Of a stretch of 48,655 bases of DNA, positions 7,381 through 14,990 are shown piece by piece. The DNA lies in the NCBI GenBank assembly GCA_938031185.1, contig CALHGX010000005.1:1-48655 (forward strand), given 5' to 3'. The notes beneath the pieces were generated by a model. The model made no database searches. It was not told where the DNA came from and worked only from the letters and a program-made list of their open reading frames with translations. The position numbers and the translations under genes were made by a program. Within the stretch, counting starts at the first letter, position 1. Each line of letters opens with the position of its first letter. The stretch comes from an uncultured bacterium. GTDB taxonomy: Bacteria > Verrucomicrobiota > Kiritimatiellia > CAIKKV01 > CALHGX01.

Positions 7381-8064
7381 ATGAATGAACAGGCCGTAAC
7401 GAGGCTGCCTCTGATTGGCGAGAAGGCCCCATCCTTCAAGGCGGAGACGACGCAAGGCTCCATCAGTTTTCCCGAGGATTTCAAAGGGAAGTGGGTCGTT
7501 TTTTTCTCGCACCCGGCGGATTTCACGCCGGTTTGCACGACGGAGTTCATGACCTTCGCCTCGATGGAGCCGGAGTTCGAGAAGCTGAACTGCAAGCTGC
7601 TGGGGCTTTCCATTGACAGTAACTACAGCCACATTGCCTGGCTACGGACGATCAAAGAAAAAATCGAATACAAGGGCATGAGGGGCGTGGAGATCAACTT
7701 CCCTGTCATCAGTGATTTGACGATGGAAGTGTCCAAGGCGTACGGCATGCTCCAGCCCGGTGCGAGCAGCACGCAGGCGGTACGGGCGGTGTTCATCATC
7801 GACCCGGAGAGCAAGGTGCGGGCGATTCTGTACTATCCGCTGTCGAACGGGCGGAACATCCAGGAGATCAAGCGGCTTCTTCTAGCCATGCAGTACTCGG
7901 ATCAGTTCAAGGTTGCCACCCCCGCCAACTGGGAACCCGGCGAGGACGTCATTGTGCCGCCGCCGGGCTCCTGCGGAGTGGCGAAAGACCGCATGACGAA
8001 ACCGGATCCGGACGTGAAGTGCCTGGACTGGTTCATGTGCCTCAAGAAATGTCCGAAGAAGTAG
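7381..8064 (+). CDS. Prx6-type peroxiredoxin
   Basis: This 227-residue peroxiredoxin is of the long 1-Cys/Prx6 type. The active-site motif DFTPVCTTEF places the peroxidatic cysteine at C52. The Prx6 C-terminal domain follows (about 160-205), with WEPGEDVIVPPPGS. The tail has additional cysteines, including a CLDWFMCLKKC motif near the end, which could provide resolving thiols. It should reduce hydrogen peroxide or organic peroxides in the cytoplasm. A strong ribosome-binding site (GGAAGGGGAAGG) precedes the ATG. It follows the sulfur transporter by 97 bases and may be in the same operon. I see no terminator between them. Confidence 0.93.
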   Translation: MNEQAVTRLPLIGEKAPSFKAETTQGSISFPEDFKGKWVVFFSHPADFTPVCTTEFMTFASMEPEFEKLNCKLLGLSIDSNYSHIAWLRTIKEKIEYKGMRGVEINFPVISDLTMEVSKAYGMLQPGASSTQAVRAVFIIDPESKVRAILYYPLSNGRNIQEIKRLLLAMQYSDQFKVATPANWEPGEDVIVPPPGSCGVAKDRMTKPDPDVKCLDWFMCLKKCPKK

Positions 8065-8098
8065 GGGTCGGTGCGGATTTCCTGTGCGGCAACGGTCT

Positions 8099-8112
8099 CA
8101 GGCGATCGCCTG
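8099..8112. repeat. Perfect 14-bp palindrome (HIP1-like core)
   Basis: CAGGCGATCGCCTG is a perfect palindrome containing GCGATCGC. It lies between two convergent genes. There is no T-tract, so it is not a classical terminator. Confidence 0.6.
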
Positions 8113-8117
8113 CTGAA

Positions 8118-9728
8118 TCAGGAACAGAAGATGGTGCGAATGCTCCATCGGGGAATGGGGGGCAGATCAAGAAGATATACCCGAAGGCCCGATGGAGCTT
8201 CGCCCGGCAATTCCTTCACGGTGGTCGGCTCAAGCGGGGCCAGTGGCTGTTCCGGTTGCATTGAGGCAAACGCGCCCGCCTGCTTGGCTGATAGGCGGAC
8301 TAGCAGTTGAAGCGGCGGGGTGTCGTCGAATCCTTGATTGAGCAGCGTGATGGCTCGGACGGTCCCGTCCGGTTCCGCTCGAACGAGAGGCGTGACATGG
8401 CAAGCGGGCAGGATGCGGACATAGCTGGCATGGCCACATACCCAGTCAGCTAGATTGAGCACCTGATCTCGGCGGCGGGTGCTGACGCAGTTATTCCACG
8501 CATGGCGACCGATGATTCCAATACGCCCGAGGGGCGTTTCGATGGCCGCGGTCGTGATGCCCTCGTCCGAACCGTCTGCGGCGCGGAAGGTACAGAGAAT
8601 GCGACAGTTGCTTCCTGCCAAAGGCTGGATGGCAAATTGTCCGCTCCCTACATCGAAAGGGTTCATATAGAAAGCCGTCGTGAGATCGGTCCCATTGAGC
8701 GGATCGTCCGTGAAATATTCCGGGCTGTTATAATGCGGTAAGGGGCGTACCGTTGCGCCGATGAGTTTGGCAAAACCCCGCCGAGCGCATATGTCAGCGG
8801 CGCCGCCATCCATCAGCAGCCCTCGGCGAATGAGGGATTGGAGTTCTTCTTTAGTGACGCCTTTTGCTGCGTCGGGCCCCAGGATGGCGCCACGGGCGGC
8901 TCGGCGGTCGGCGCAGAGCGCGAGTCCGTAACCGGCTGGAGTGAAGCAGGGGGCCAGATTGATGAACGGCCAGGCATCTGGAGATTCGTCGGGCAAAAGG
9001 GGCCGTTCGTGATAGCGTTCCGGGTACACCACTTCCATGCCGGCCAACGGCGCATCAACACATTGGTGCATTATTGCGGATATGTAGGGCTTCCACGCTT
9101 CCAGCTTCGCGAAGGTGGTGGCGTGGAAGGGAACGGTTTCATTGGCCAGCATCAGATTGGCGAGCGAAAGGCCGTTGCAGCCGATGGCGGCATCCACAGC
9201 CGCCTCGAGGGCTGTGCCTCGCGGCGTTTTACCGATGGAAGCGTGGATGAAGTTTTCTATTTCAGGAATGCGGATCGTGACGCAAGGGGGAAGATTGGCG
9301 AATTGGACTGCGAGATCGAACGCTTTGGCCAGAATGTCTCGCGGCATGTAGTCCGTGTAGAGACCGCCGCCCGGCCGCGCCCCCACAAGGCGGCGCCCCT
9401 CTTCGTCCAGCACGTCGTAAACAGGACCGAGTGTGCGGCCGTCATACAGGCTGAAGCTTTGCTGAAGGCCGAAAATTGTTTTCGGGCTTACGGCCAGTAC
9501 GGCATCGCGCACCACGCGGGCGAGCTCGGCCAGGCGCTCGGTGTTGAAAGCCATCCAGGCGGCGCGGAGTCGGCCATTATCCGGCTCTCGGAGCGCATGC
9601 CAAAGTGTTTCTCGGTCGCGGGGTGTTTGGGTTTTGTTGGCGAACCGGGCCAGACACCGATCGCAGAAGCAGCCCCATTGGACGGGGGAGTGGAAAAACA
9701 TGCGCAGGTCATCATCAATCCAAACCAT
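8118..9728 (-). CDS. C-terminal fragment of the interrupted glycoside-hydrolase-like gene
   Basis: These are 536 residues from the first ATG after the TAG. The acidic WIDDDLRM motif near the start and GCFCDRCLARF just after it lie at the expected position of a barrel active site. A C-terminal beta-rich region follows. No ribosome-binding site precedes this ATG, so independent translation is doubtful. Confidence 0.5.
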   Translation of the reverse strand: MVWIDDDLRMFFHSPVQWGCFCDRCLARFANKTQTPRDRETLWHALREPDNGRLRAAWMAFNTERLAELARVVRDAVLAVSPKTIFGLQQSFSLYDGRTLGPVYDVLDEEGRRLVGARPGGGLYTDYMPRDILAKAFDLAVQFANLPPCVTIRIPEIENFIHASIGKTPRGTALEAAVDAAIGCNGLSLANLMLANETVPFHATTFAKLEAWKPYISAIMHQCVDAPLAGMEVVYPERYHERPLLPDESPDAWPFINLAPCFTPAGYGLALCADRRAARGAILGPDAAKGVTKEELQSLIRRGLLMDGGAADICARRGFAKLIGATVRPLPHYNSPEYFTDDPLNGTDLTTAFYMNPFDVGSGQFAIQPLAGSNCRILCTFRAADGSDEGITTAAIETPLGRIGIIGRHAWNNCVSTRRRDQVLNLADWVCGHASYVRILPACHVTPLVRAEPDGTVRAITLLNQGFDDTPPLQLLVRLSAKQAGAFASMQPEQPLAPLEPTTVKELPGEAPSGLRVYLLDLPPIPRWSIRTIFCS

Positions 9729-9746
9729 GTCGGGCTCGAACCGGGC

Positions 9747-10163
9747 CTAGAGATGGACAAAGTTTGCGACATAGGCTTGGAAATCGGGGTGGAGGGGACA
9801 ATGGCAGGAAGTGGACTTGGTGCCGTCGGGTCCGACGATGGGGCCGTCCCAAGTCACACCGCGATTGTCGAGATGAAGGGCGTAGCCATGGCCAATGGTG
9901 TTGCTGACCTGGAGGCTGCAAGCAATGCCTTCTTTGCGGAAACGGCTGGCGATGGTGGCGATTTTTTCCGCACAGCGCGCATGGGTTTCCAGAGTGGGGT
10001 AGCCATAGCAGGTGGCGAACCAGACGCCATCGCAGACGCTCGGGAAGCGACGAAACAGGGCGAGCCATTCTTCTTCCATGCCATTGCGGAATCCGCACGT
10101 GTGAAAATCGCTCAACCGGATACAGCAAAAGGGGCGGCGCATCATCGGATGGTTTTTGCTCAT
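9747..10163 (-). CDS. N-terminal fragment of the interrupted glycoside-hydrolase-like gene
   Basis: These 138 residues start MSKNHPMMRRPFCCIRLSDF and contain CDGVWFATCYGYPTLETH and QVSNTIGHGYAL, the first strands of a (beta/alpha)8-type fold. The fragment ends at the TAG. Translation should start here, so without readthrough this truncated product is what would be made. Confidence 0.55.
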   Translation of the reverse strand: MSKNHPMMRRPFCCIRLSDFHTCGFRNGMEEEWLALFRRFPSVCDGVWFATCYGYPTLETHARCAEKIATIASRFRKEGIACSLQVSNTIGHGYALHLDNRGVTWDGPIVGPDGTKSTSCHCPLHPDFQAYVANFVHL

Positions 10164-10207
10164 GACGAAGTCCTTTTACGACAAAGGCTGATCTGCTTCT
10201 GCCGCGC

Positions 10208-10236
10208 AGAATAGGCCAGGCGAGGGAACAACACAA
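10208..10236 (-). promoter_or_regulatory. Candidate sigma-70 promoter for the glycoside-hydrolase-like gene
   Basis: On the reverse strand TTGTGT (10231-10236) and TATTCT (10208-10213) are separated by 17 bases. The predicted start is about 38 bases before the ATG at 10163. Confidence 0.45.
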
Positions 10237-10500
10237 GTGGTGCCATTGGGATCTTGGGGGTAGGCCAGATGAGGGCTGGACGCGCAGTGGCTACTGCAAA
10301 GCGGGATGCCACCGCAAGCGTATCATCATTGGGCCGAGCCTGAGGCCTTTTTGTTCAGCGTCAACATGGAGAATGTGCTGCTTTCGTTCAAGCTCTTTTC
10401 CGCCTCTCGAGACGGACAATTCCCCTGTGGCCCCAGCTAGAGAATGGAATCGGGCGCCGGCAATGGAAACGGTTTGATGCATGCATGGCGGCGCGGTTTC
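10237..10500. other. Gene-free divergent region between the glycoside-hydrolase-like gene and ispE
   Basis: Between the start at 10163 and the ispE start region (10485-10539) there is no credible gene on either strand. Apart from the two promoter candidates listed separately, I see only a weak 4-bp GGCC hairpin before TTTTT (about 10332-10352), too weak to call a terminator. Confidence 0.5.
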
Positions 10501-10530
10501 TTGACACGGGCAAGAGGCGTGTGCTATTCG
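10501..10530 (+). promoter_or_regulatory. Candidate sigma-70 promoter for ispE
   Basis: A perfect -35 box TTGACA (10501-10506) is followed after 18 bases by TATTCG (10525-10530), a weak -10. Transcription would start about one base before ATG 10539, implying a leaderless message if the promoter is real. Confidence 0.35.
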
Positions 10531-10538
10531 GGCGCGCC

Positions 10539-11486
10539 ATGTGCCCAGCTCCGAGCTGTGTGGCCGTGGCCGCGCCTGCAAAGATCAACCTCTTTCTGGA
10601 TGTGGTCGGACGGCGTGCGGACGGCTATCACGATCTGCAAAGCATCGTGATGCCGATTGACGTTTGCGATGAGATCACCTTGCGGGTGCTGCCCGAGGGG
10701 GTTTCGCTGGAGACCGAATGGGGCGCCAGGCCACCGGACGATGCGCCAGCGGCGGAGGAGAACCTGGCCGTCAAGGCTGCGCGGGCTTTGCAGGCGGCGT
10801 CGGGCTGCAAGCGGGGGGTGCAAATCCGCTTGCGGAAGGTCATTCCCATGGGCGGTGGGATGGGGGGTGGCAGCGCGGATGCGGCGGCCGTTTTGCGAAC
10901 GCTCAATGTCTTGTGGGAGCTGGATTGGCCGTTAGAGCGGCTGCAGGAAATCGGGCTGACGCTGGGCTGCGATGTGCCGGCCATGGTTTGTGGCCGCGCG
11001 GTTTTGATGGAGGGGAAGGGCGAGCGGGTCACGCCCTTGCGGCTGGAGCCTGATGCGGTCGAAACGGCATGGTGGGTTGTGGTGGTCAATCCCGGCTTTC
11101 CCGTTTCAACGCCGGACATCTATTGCCGTTATAAACCGGGCTTGACGCCACCCCGGGATGCGTTTACTACTATACGGTTTGCGTTGGAAAGAGGGCGGTG
11201 GACGGAGGTCGCGCGCGGCCTGTTCAACGCATTGCAGGAAACCGCCTTCGCCAAATATCCGAGTTTGGCGCTGCTGGCTGTCGGCTTGCGCAACGCCGGC
11301 GCAAGGGGTGTGCTGCTGTCGGGCAGCGGAGCCTCCTTGTTCGGGTTGGCGGAGACGGAAGAGGAGGCGCGCGCGGTGGAGGCTCGTATCCGGCTGGCGA
11401 CGGGGCCGTGGTTGTGGAGCCGCGCGGCGCGGATGTTGCCCGATGGTGTAATGGCAGCACACGGCCCTTTGGAGGCCAGAGTCTAG
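10539..11486 (+). CDS. ispE: 4-diphosphocytidyl-2-C-methyl-D-erythritol kinase
   Basis: IspE is a GHMP kinase that phosphorylates CDP-methylerythritol in the non-mevalonate (MEP) isoprenoid pathway. Visible motifs are the N-terminal APAKINLFLDV, RADGYHDLQSIV, the glycine-rich phosphate loop PMGGGMGGGSADAAAVL, and the C-terminal GVLLSGSGASLFGL. From ATG 10539 the protein has 315 residues and APAKINL sits at the usual distance from the start. ATG 10485 and GTG 10521 are in frame but have no better ribosome-binding site. The frame runs 50 bases into tRNA-Gln before meeting a stop, so the last 16 residues are encoded by the tRNA gene. This is longer than I expect for the family. Confidence 0.93.
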   Translation: MCPAPSCVAVAAPAKINLFLDVVGRRADGYHDLQSIVMPIDVCDEITLRVLPEGVSLETEWGARPPDDAPAAEENLAVKAARALQAASGCKRGVQIRLRKVIPMGGGMGGGSADAAAVLRTLNVLWELDWPLERLQEIGLTLGCDVPAMVCGRAVLMEGKGERVTPLRLEPDAVETAWWVVVVNPGFPVSTPDIYCRYKPGLTPPRDAFTTIRFALERGRWTEVARGLFNALQETAFAKYPSLALLAVGLRNAGARGVLLSGSGASLFGLAETEEEARAVEARIRLATGPWLWSRAARMLPDGVMAAHGPLEARV

Positions 11487-11510
11487 GTTCGAGTCCTAGT
11501 CGGGCAACCA
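11437..11510 (+). tRNA. tRNA-Gln (anticodon UUG)
   Basis: The acceptor arm TGCCCGA (11437-11443) pairs fully with TCGGGCA (11500-11506). The anticodon loop CTTTGGA (11467-11473) contains TTG at 11469-11471. The T arm reads CTAGGTTCGAGTCCTAG. CCA is encoded at 11508-11510. The outermost pair of the anticodon stem is a C-A mismatch. The first two thirds overlap the 3' end of ispE on the same strand. Confidence 0.95.
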
Positions 11511-11540
11511 GTGTTTGGGCCGCAAGGGAGAAAGTCAACG

Positions 11541-12467
11541 TTGAAAGTCTTTACGGGAAACGCCAATCCGGAGCTGGCGCAGCGCATTGCCGACTACTTG
11601 GGCGTGCCGCTGGGGCGGATTGAGATCGGCCGCTTCCCCGACGGCGAAATTTTTGTGAAGGTGCTGGAGAATGTCCGGGGCAAGGACGTTTTTGTGGTCC
11701 AGCCGATTTGCAGCCCTCCGAACGAAAATCTGATGGAGCTGCTGATCATGGTGGATGCCATGAACCGGGCTTCGGCGGCGCGGATCACGGCCGTGTTGCC
11801 TTTTTACGGCTATGGGCGGCAGGACCGGAAGGATCAGCCGCGGGTGCCGATCACGGCCAAGCTCGTGGCGAACCTGCTGGTGGCGGCAGGGACGAACCGG
11901 GTGTTGACGCTGGACCTGCATGCGCAGCAGATACAGGGCTTTTTTGACATACCGGTGGATCATCTCTATGCGTCGCCTGTGATCGTGAAATATCTCCGGG
12001 AGAAGAACCTGCCCTCGCTGGTGGTGGTTTCGCCGGATACGGGCGGACTGAAGATGGCGCATGCATATGCGCAGATGCTGGGCGCGGGGCTGGCGCTGGT
12101 GGCGAAGCAGCGCAAAGGGCCGAGTGATGTTGAGAGCTTGAGCATGGTGGGCGAGGTGCGGGGCTGCACATGCGTGCTGGTGGACGATCTGGTGACGACG
12201 GCAGGGACGCTGCAGGCTGCCTGCCGGGTGTTGCGGGATAACGGCGCGGTGGACGTGTATGCGGCCGTTACGCATCCGCTGCTGACCACGCTGGGAGTGG
12301 AACGGCTTCGTGAGGCCCGCCTGCGCGAGCTGGTGGTTACGGATAGCGTGCCGCTGCGGGATGTGAGCGGGCTGAGCGTCAAGGTGTTGTCCGTGGCCGG
12401 ATTACTAGGGGAGGCGATTCTGCGGATTCACGACAACCAATCGGTGTCGTCGTTGTTCAAGATTTGA
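11541..12467 (+). CDS. prs: Ribose-phosphate pyrophosphokinase
   Basis: Prs makes phosphoribosyl pyrophosphate from ribose 5-phosphate and ATP for nucleotide, histidine and NAD synthesis. Motifs seen are FTGNANPELAQ, GRFPDGEIFVK, the ATP loop YGRQDRKDQPR, LDLHAQQIQGFFDIPVDHL, and the PRPP-binding DDLVTTAGTL. The start is TTG 11541 with GGGAG about ten bases upstream, which gives 308 residues (family about 310-315). The earlier GTG 11511 is less likely because it abuts the tRNA. It lies 30 bases downstream of tRNA-Gln and could be cotranscribed with it. Confidence 0.96.
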   Translation: MKVFTGNANPELAQRIADYLGVPLGRIEIGRFPDGEIFVKVLENVRGKDVFVVQPICSPPNENLMELLIMVDAMNRASAARITAVLPFYGYGRQDRKDQPRVPITAKLVANLLVAAGTNRVLTLDLHAQQIQGFFDIPVDHLYASPVIVKYLREKNLPSLVVVSPDTGGLKMAHAYAQMLGAGLALVAKQRKGPSDVESLSMVGEVRGCTCVLVDDLVTTAGTLQAACRVLRDNGAVDVYAAVTHPLLTTLGVERLREARLRELVVTDSVPLRDVSGLSVKVLSVAGLLGEAILRIHDNQSVSSLFKI

Positions 12468-12488
12468 GGGAAAGAAGGAGAGCAAGCC

Positions 12489-13211
12489 ATGGCGAAGGAA
12501 ATCAAACTCGCGGCGATGCCGCGATCGGGCAGCGGTTCCTCGGCGGCGCGGGCGCTGAGGAGGCAGGGTGTGCTGCCAGCGGTGATTTGCGGAGAAAAGG
12601 GCGCTCGGTCGGTGCAATTGAACCTGCACGATTTCGAGAAGATGCTGGGCGCGCACGCGAGCGAGAACCTGATCGTGCGAGTGGATGTGGGTGGACAGGG
12701 CGAGGTGCTGGCGTTGTTGCGGGAGGTTCAGCATCATCCGGTGGACGGCCGACTGCTCCATGCGGACTTTGTGGAAATTTCGATGACACGCAAGATGCGG
12801 GTGGGCATCCGAATCCGGCTCGTGGGCGATCCGGAGGGCGTGACCCAGCAGGGCGGCATCCTGGAGCAGGTGCTGCGCGAGGTGGAAGTGGAGTGCTTGC
12901 CGGGCGACCTTGTTGAAGAACTGGAGGTGGATGTCAGTACCCTGCGGATTGGGGACGCGCTGCTGGTGCGAGATTTGCGGGCGCCGGCGGACTTGACGGT
13001 GTTGACCGCGCCGGACGTGGCCGTGGCGATCGTCGCGGCGCCGAAGGAGGAGACGGCGCCGGTGGCCGGCGCGGAAGCGGCACCGACGGAACCGGAAGTC
13101 ATCGGCAAGAAAAAGGAAGAGGGCGAGGAGGAAGGCGGCACCGAAGAGGAGTCGGCCAAAAAGGAAGGCAAGGAAGCCCGCAAGGAGCCCAAGAAGGAAG
13201 CGAAAAAGTAA
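12489..13211 (+). CDS. rplY: 50S ribosomal protein L25/CTC, long form
   Basis: This is a two-domain L25 (TL5/CTC type) that binds 5S rRNA. The N-terminal L25 domain spans about residues 1-95, with LRRQGVLPAVICG and HHPVDGRLLHADFVEI. The TL5 C-terminal beta domain spans about 96-185. Residues about 190-240 form a very charged lysine/glutamate/alanine tail typical of some bacterial CTC proteins. A ribosome-binding site (AAAGAAGGAG) precedes the ATG. It stands between prs and pth, a common order. Confidence 0.96.
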   Translation: MAKEIKLAAMPRSGSGSSAARALRRQGVLPAVICGEKGARSVQLNLHDFEKMLGAHASENLIVRVDVGGQGEVLALLREVQHHPVDGRLLHADFVEISMTRKMRVGIRIRLVGDPEGVTQQGGILEQVLREVEVECLPGDLVEELEVDVSTLRIGDALLVRDLRAPADLTVLTAPDVAVAIVAAPKEETAPVAGAEAAPTEPEVIGKKKEEGEEEGGTEEESAKKEGKEARKEPKKEAKK

Positions 13212-13226
13212 GCGGAAGGACCGCGC

Positions 13227-13868
13227 GTGCGGGGCAGTCCAACGAGCGGGTTGCGCGTGGTGGCCGGCTTGGGAAATCCGGGTCGGGAGTACTTGCGCAC
13301 GCCGCATAACATGGGCTTCGAGGCCGTCGATGAACTGGCTCAGCGGTTGGGCCAGGGATGGAAGACGAAATCGCGGTTCCGGATCGAGGCCATGGAAGGC
13401 GTGATGGGCGGGCTGCGGGTGTTCCTTTTGAAGCCGCTGACGTTCATGAACGCCAGTGGGGACGCCATTGGCGCGTTTCTCGAGTGGCGCGGCATGGGAC
13501 CGGAAACGCTAACGGTTTTGTTGGATGACGCGGATTTGCCGTTGGGACGGATTCGAATTCGGCCCGCGGGCGGGAGTGGAGGACATCGCGGGTTGCTTTC
13601 GGTGATTGAGTGTCTGGGCACGGAGAAGATTGAGCGGGTGCGCATCGGCGTGGGGCGAAGGGCCCAGGCCGACTTGGTGGACCATGTGCTCGGCGCTTTC
13701 ACGGAAGCGGAATGGGCGGTGGCTAGGCGCGCGGCGGTTCGCGCGGCCGACGCGGTGGCCTGTCGCTTGGAGGAAGGACTTGAAGCGGCGATGAATCGCT
13801 TCAACGGGCGATCGGATGAAGAGACAGATACGCCGCCGGACACGCCGGCGGGCGGAGGTGCAGGTTGA
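13227..13868 (+). CDS. pth: Peptidyl-tRNA hydrolase
   Basis: Pth recycles tRNA from prematurely released peptidyl-tRNA. The catalytic region GLGNPGREYLRTPHNMGF holds the conserved Asn and the catalytic His. KPLTFMNASGDAI, LLDDADLPLGRIR and GGSGGHRGLLSVIECLG follow. The start is GTG 13227, six bases after GGAAGGA. At 213 residues it is slightly longer than usual because of a proline/glycine-rich tail. The stop overlaps the rpsF start by four bases. Confidence 0.96.
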   Translation: MRGSPTSGLRVVAGLGNPGREYLRTPHNMGFEAVDELAQRLGQGWKTKSRFRIEAMEGVMGGLRVFLLKPLTFMNASGDAIGAFLEWRGMGPETLTVLLDDADLPLGRIRIRPAGGSGGHRGLLSVIECLGTEKIERVRIGVGRRAQADLVDHVLGAFTEAEWAVARRAAVRAADAVACRLEEGLEAAMNRFNGRSDEETDTPPDTPAGGGAG

Positions 13869-14206
13869 AGACATACAGTGGGTTGTTCATATTGCCGGAT
13901 GGCATGCCGGAAGCGGAATTCCAAGAGGCGGTGAACCGGTTAAGCGCCGAGGTGACCCGGGCCGGCGGCGAGGTGTTGAAGACGGAGACGACGGGGCGCA
14001 AAACGTTTGCGCGGCGGCTCGGGAAGCGGGATTCGGGGTGCTACGTGCGGTTGCTTTTCCGGGTGGAGCCGGACAAGGTGGCCGCGCTCACGCAGCGATA
14101 TCCCTTGCACGAGAACCTGTTCCGGTTCCAGATTGTCCATGCGGATGAACGGTTCCTCGACGCCGAACCGACGCCGCCGTCCAGCGAAGCGCGGGAGACC
14201 CGCTGA
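13865..14206 (+). CDS. rpsF: 30S ribosomal protein S6
   Basis: S6 (113 residues) has the usual N-terminal strand KTYSGLFILPDGMPEAEF and RRLGKRDSGCYVRLLFRVE, with a short proline-rich acidic tail. The start is TTG 13865, preceded by GGAGG and overlapping the pth stop. S6 pairs with S18 on the ribosome, and rpsR lies two genes downstream in the standard rpsF-ssb-rpsR-rplI order. Confidence 0.95.
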   Translation: MKTYSGLFILPDGMPEAEFQEAVNRLSAEVTRAGGEVLKTETTGRKTFARRLGKRDSGCYVRLLFRVEPDKVAALTQRYPLHENLFRFQIVHADERFLDAEPTPPSSEARETR

Positions 14207-14208
14207 TC

Positions 14209-14673
14209 ATGGCCAGCTTCAACCGGGTGATACTGATCGGGAATCTGACGCGGGATCCGGAGGTGCGGTATCTGCCCTCGGGCATGACCGTGGTGGACTT
14301 GCGTCTGGCGGTGACGCGGCGCTACAAGACGCAAAGCGGCGAGGTCAAGGAGGACCCGTGCTTTGTGGACGTGTCGGTCTTCGGGCGTCAGGCGGAGAAC
14401 TGCAACCAGTATCTGGCGAAGGGATCGCCAATCCTGGTGGAGGGTCGGCTGCAGTATCGCGAGTGGGAGAAGGACGGCCAAAAACGAAGCCGGTTGAGCG
14501 TTGTGGCGGAGCGGATTCAATTTCTGGGGTCGGGACGACGGTCCGCTGCGGCGGAGTCGCCGGACAATGTCGAGGGGGACGGCGCGGGCGTGCCGGAGCC
14601 GTTGTCCCGGCCTGAACCGGAGGGGCCGCCGCCGGTCGAAGGCGGCGGGGATGAGGACAATTTGCCTTTCTAG
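14209..14673 (+). CDS. ssb: Single-stranded DNA-binding protein
   Basis: SSB (154 residues) has an OB fold in residues 1-110 ([54 protein letters not shown]), a disordered Pro/Gly/Glu-rich linker, and the acidic tip DEDNLPF that recruits partner proteins. It coats single-stranded DNA in replication and repair. It follows rpsF by two bases. Confidence 0.97.
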   Translation: MASFNRVILIGNLTRDPEVRYLPSGMTVVDLRLAVTRRYKTQSGEVKEDPCFVDVSVFGRQAENCNQYLAKGSPILVEGRLQYREWEKDGQKRSRLSVVAERIQFLGSGRRSAAAESPDNVEGDGAGVPEPLSRPEPEGPPPVEGGGDEDNLPF

Positions 14674-14701
14674 AAGAGAAGAAAGAGAAGCGGAGCGAAC
14701 C

Positions 14702-14917
14702 ATGGCGTATAAGAGCACACCGGGTCCCGTGCGGCGGCGCGGGGCGAATCTTGAGGGCGTCAAAGATATCAACCCCTTCGACTACGAGCTGCTGCGGAAG
14801 TTCGTGACGGAATACGGCAAGATCATGCCGGCCCGCTTCACGGGCGCCAGCCCGCGACAGCAACGGCAGTTGGCCCGCGCCATCCGACGCGCCCGGGTCA
14901 TGGGCTTGCTGCGCTAG
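14702..14917 (+). CDS. rpsR: 30S ribosomal protein S18
   Basis: S18 (71 residues) carries the conserved [19 protein letters not shown] and [20 protein letters not shown], followed by RVMGLL. ATG 14702 is preceded by GCGGAG. It lies in the ribosomal-protein operon between ssb and rplI. Confidence 0.97.
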   Translation: MAYKSTPGPVRRRGANLEGVKDINPFDYELLRKFVTEYGKIMPARFTGASPRQQRQLARAIRRARVMGLLR

Positions 14918-14990
14918 AACGCGGGATGCGCGGCCGCGGAATCCTTCGGGAGAACGCGACGGATCGGGCAACATAAGGAGAGACGGAACC

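Larger units (their letters stand above)
8118..10163 (-). pseudogene. Glycoside-hydrolase-like (TIM-barrel) protein interrupted by in-frame TAG
   Basis: Read as one frame, this locus gives about 680 residues with a single internal stop, TAG at 9747-9749 on the reverse strand. The two halves are in the same frame and share one domain. The first half ends YVANFVHL and the second resumes ARFEPDMVWIDDDLRM, a catalytic-strand-like motif in such TIM-barrel proteins. I recall similar proteins from Lentisphaerota and Verrucomicrobiota annotated as hypothetical or beta-galactosidase-like. No reaction is established. The start ATG 10163 has a good ribosome-binding site (AAAAGGA) and a plausible promoter upstream. 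The loss therefore looks recent, or the TAG is a sequence error or is read through. Confidence 0.65.

Noticed and set aside
9747-9749. TAG as a pyrrolysine codon in the glycoside-hydrolase-like gene.
   Set aside because: No pyl genes or methylamine methyltransferase context are in the window, and the family is not known to use pyrrolysine. Decay or a sequence error is simpler.
10332-10352. A hairpin with a T5 tract upstream of ispE, considered as a terminator.
   Set aside because: The stem is only four base pairs (GGCC/GGCC), and no forward gene ends upstream of it.
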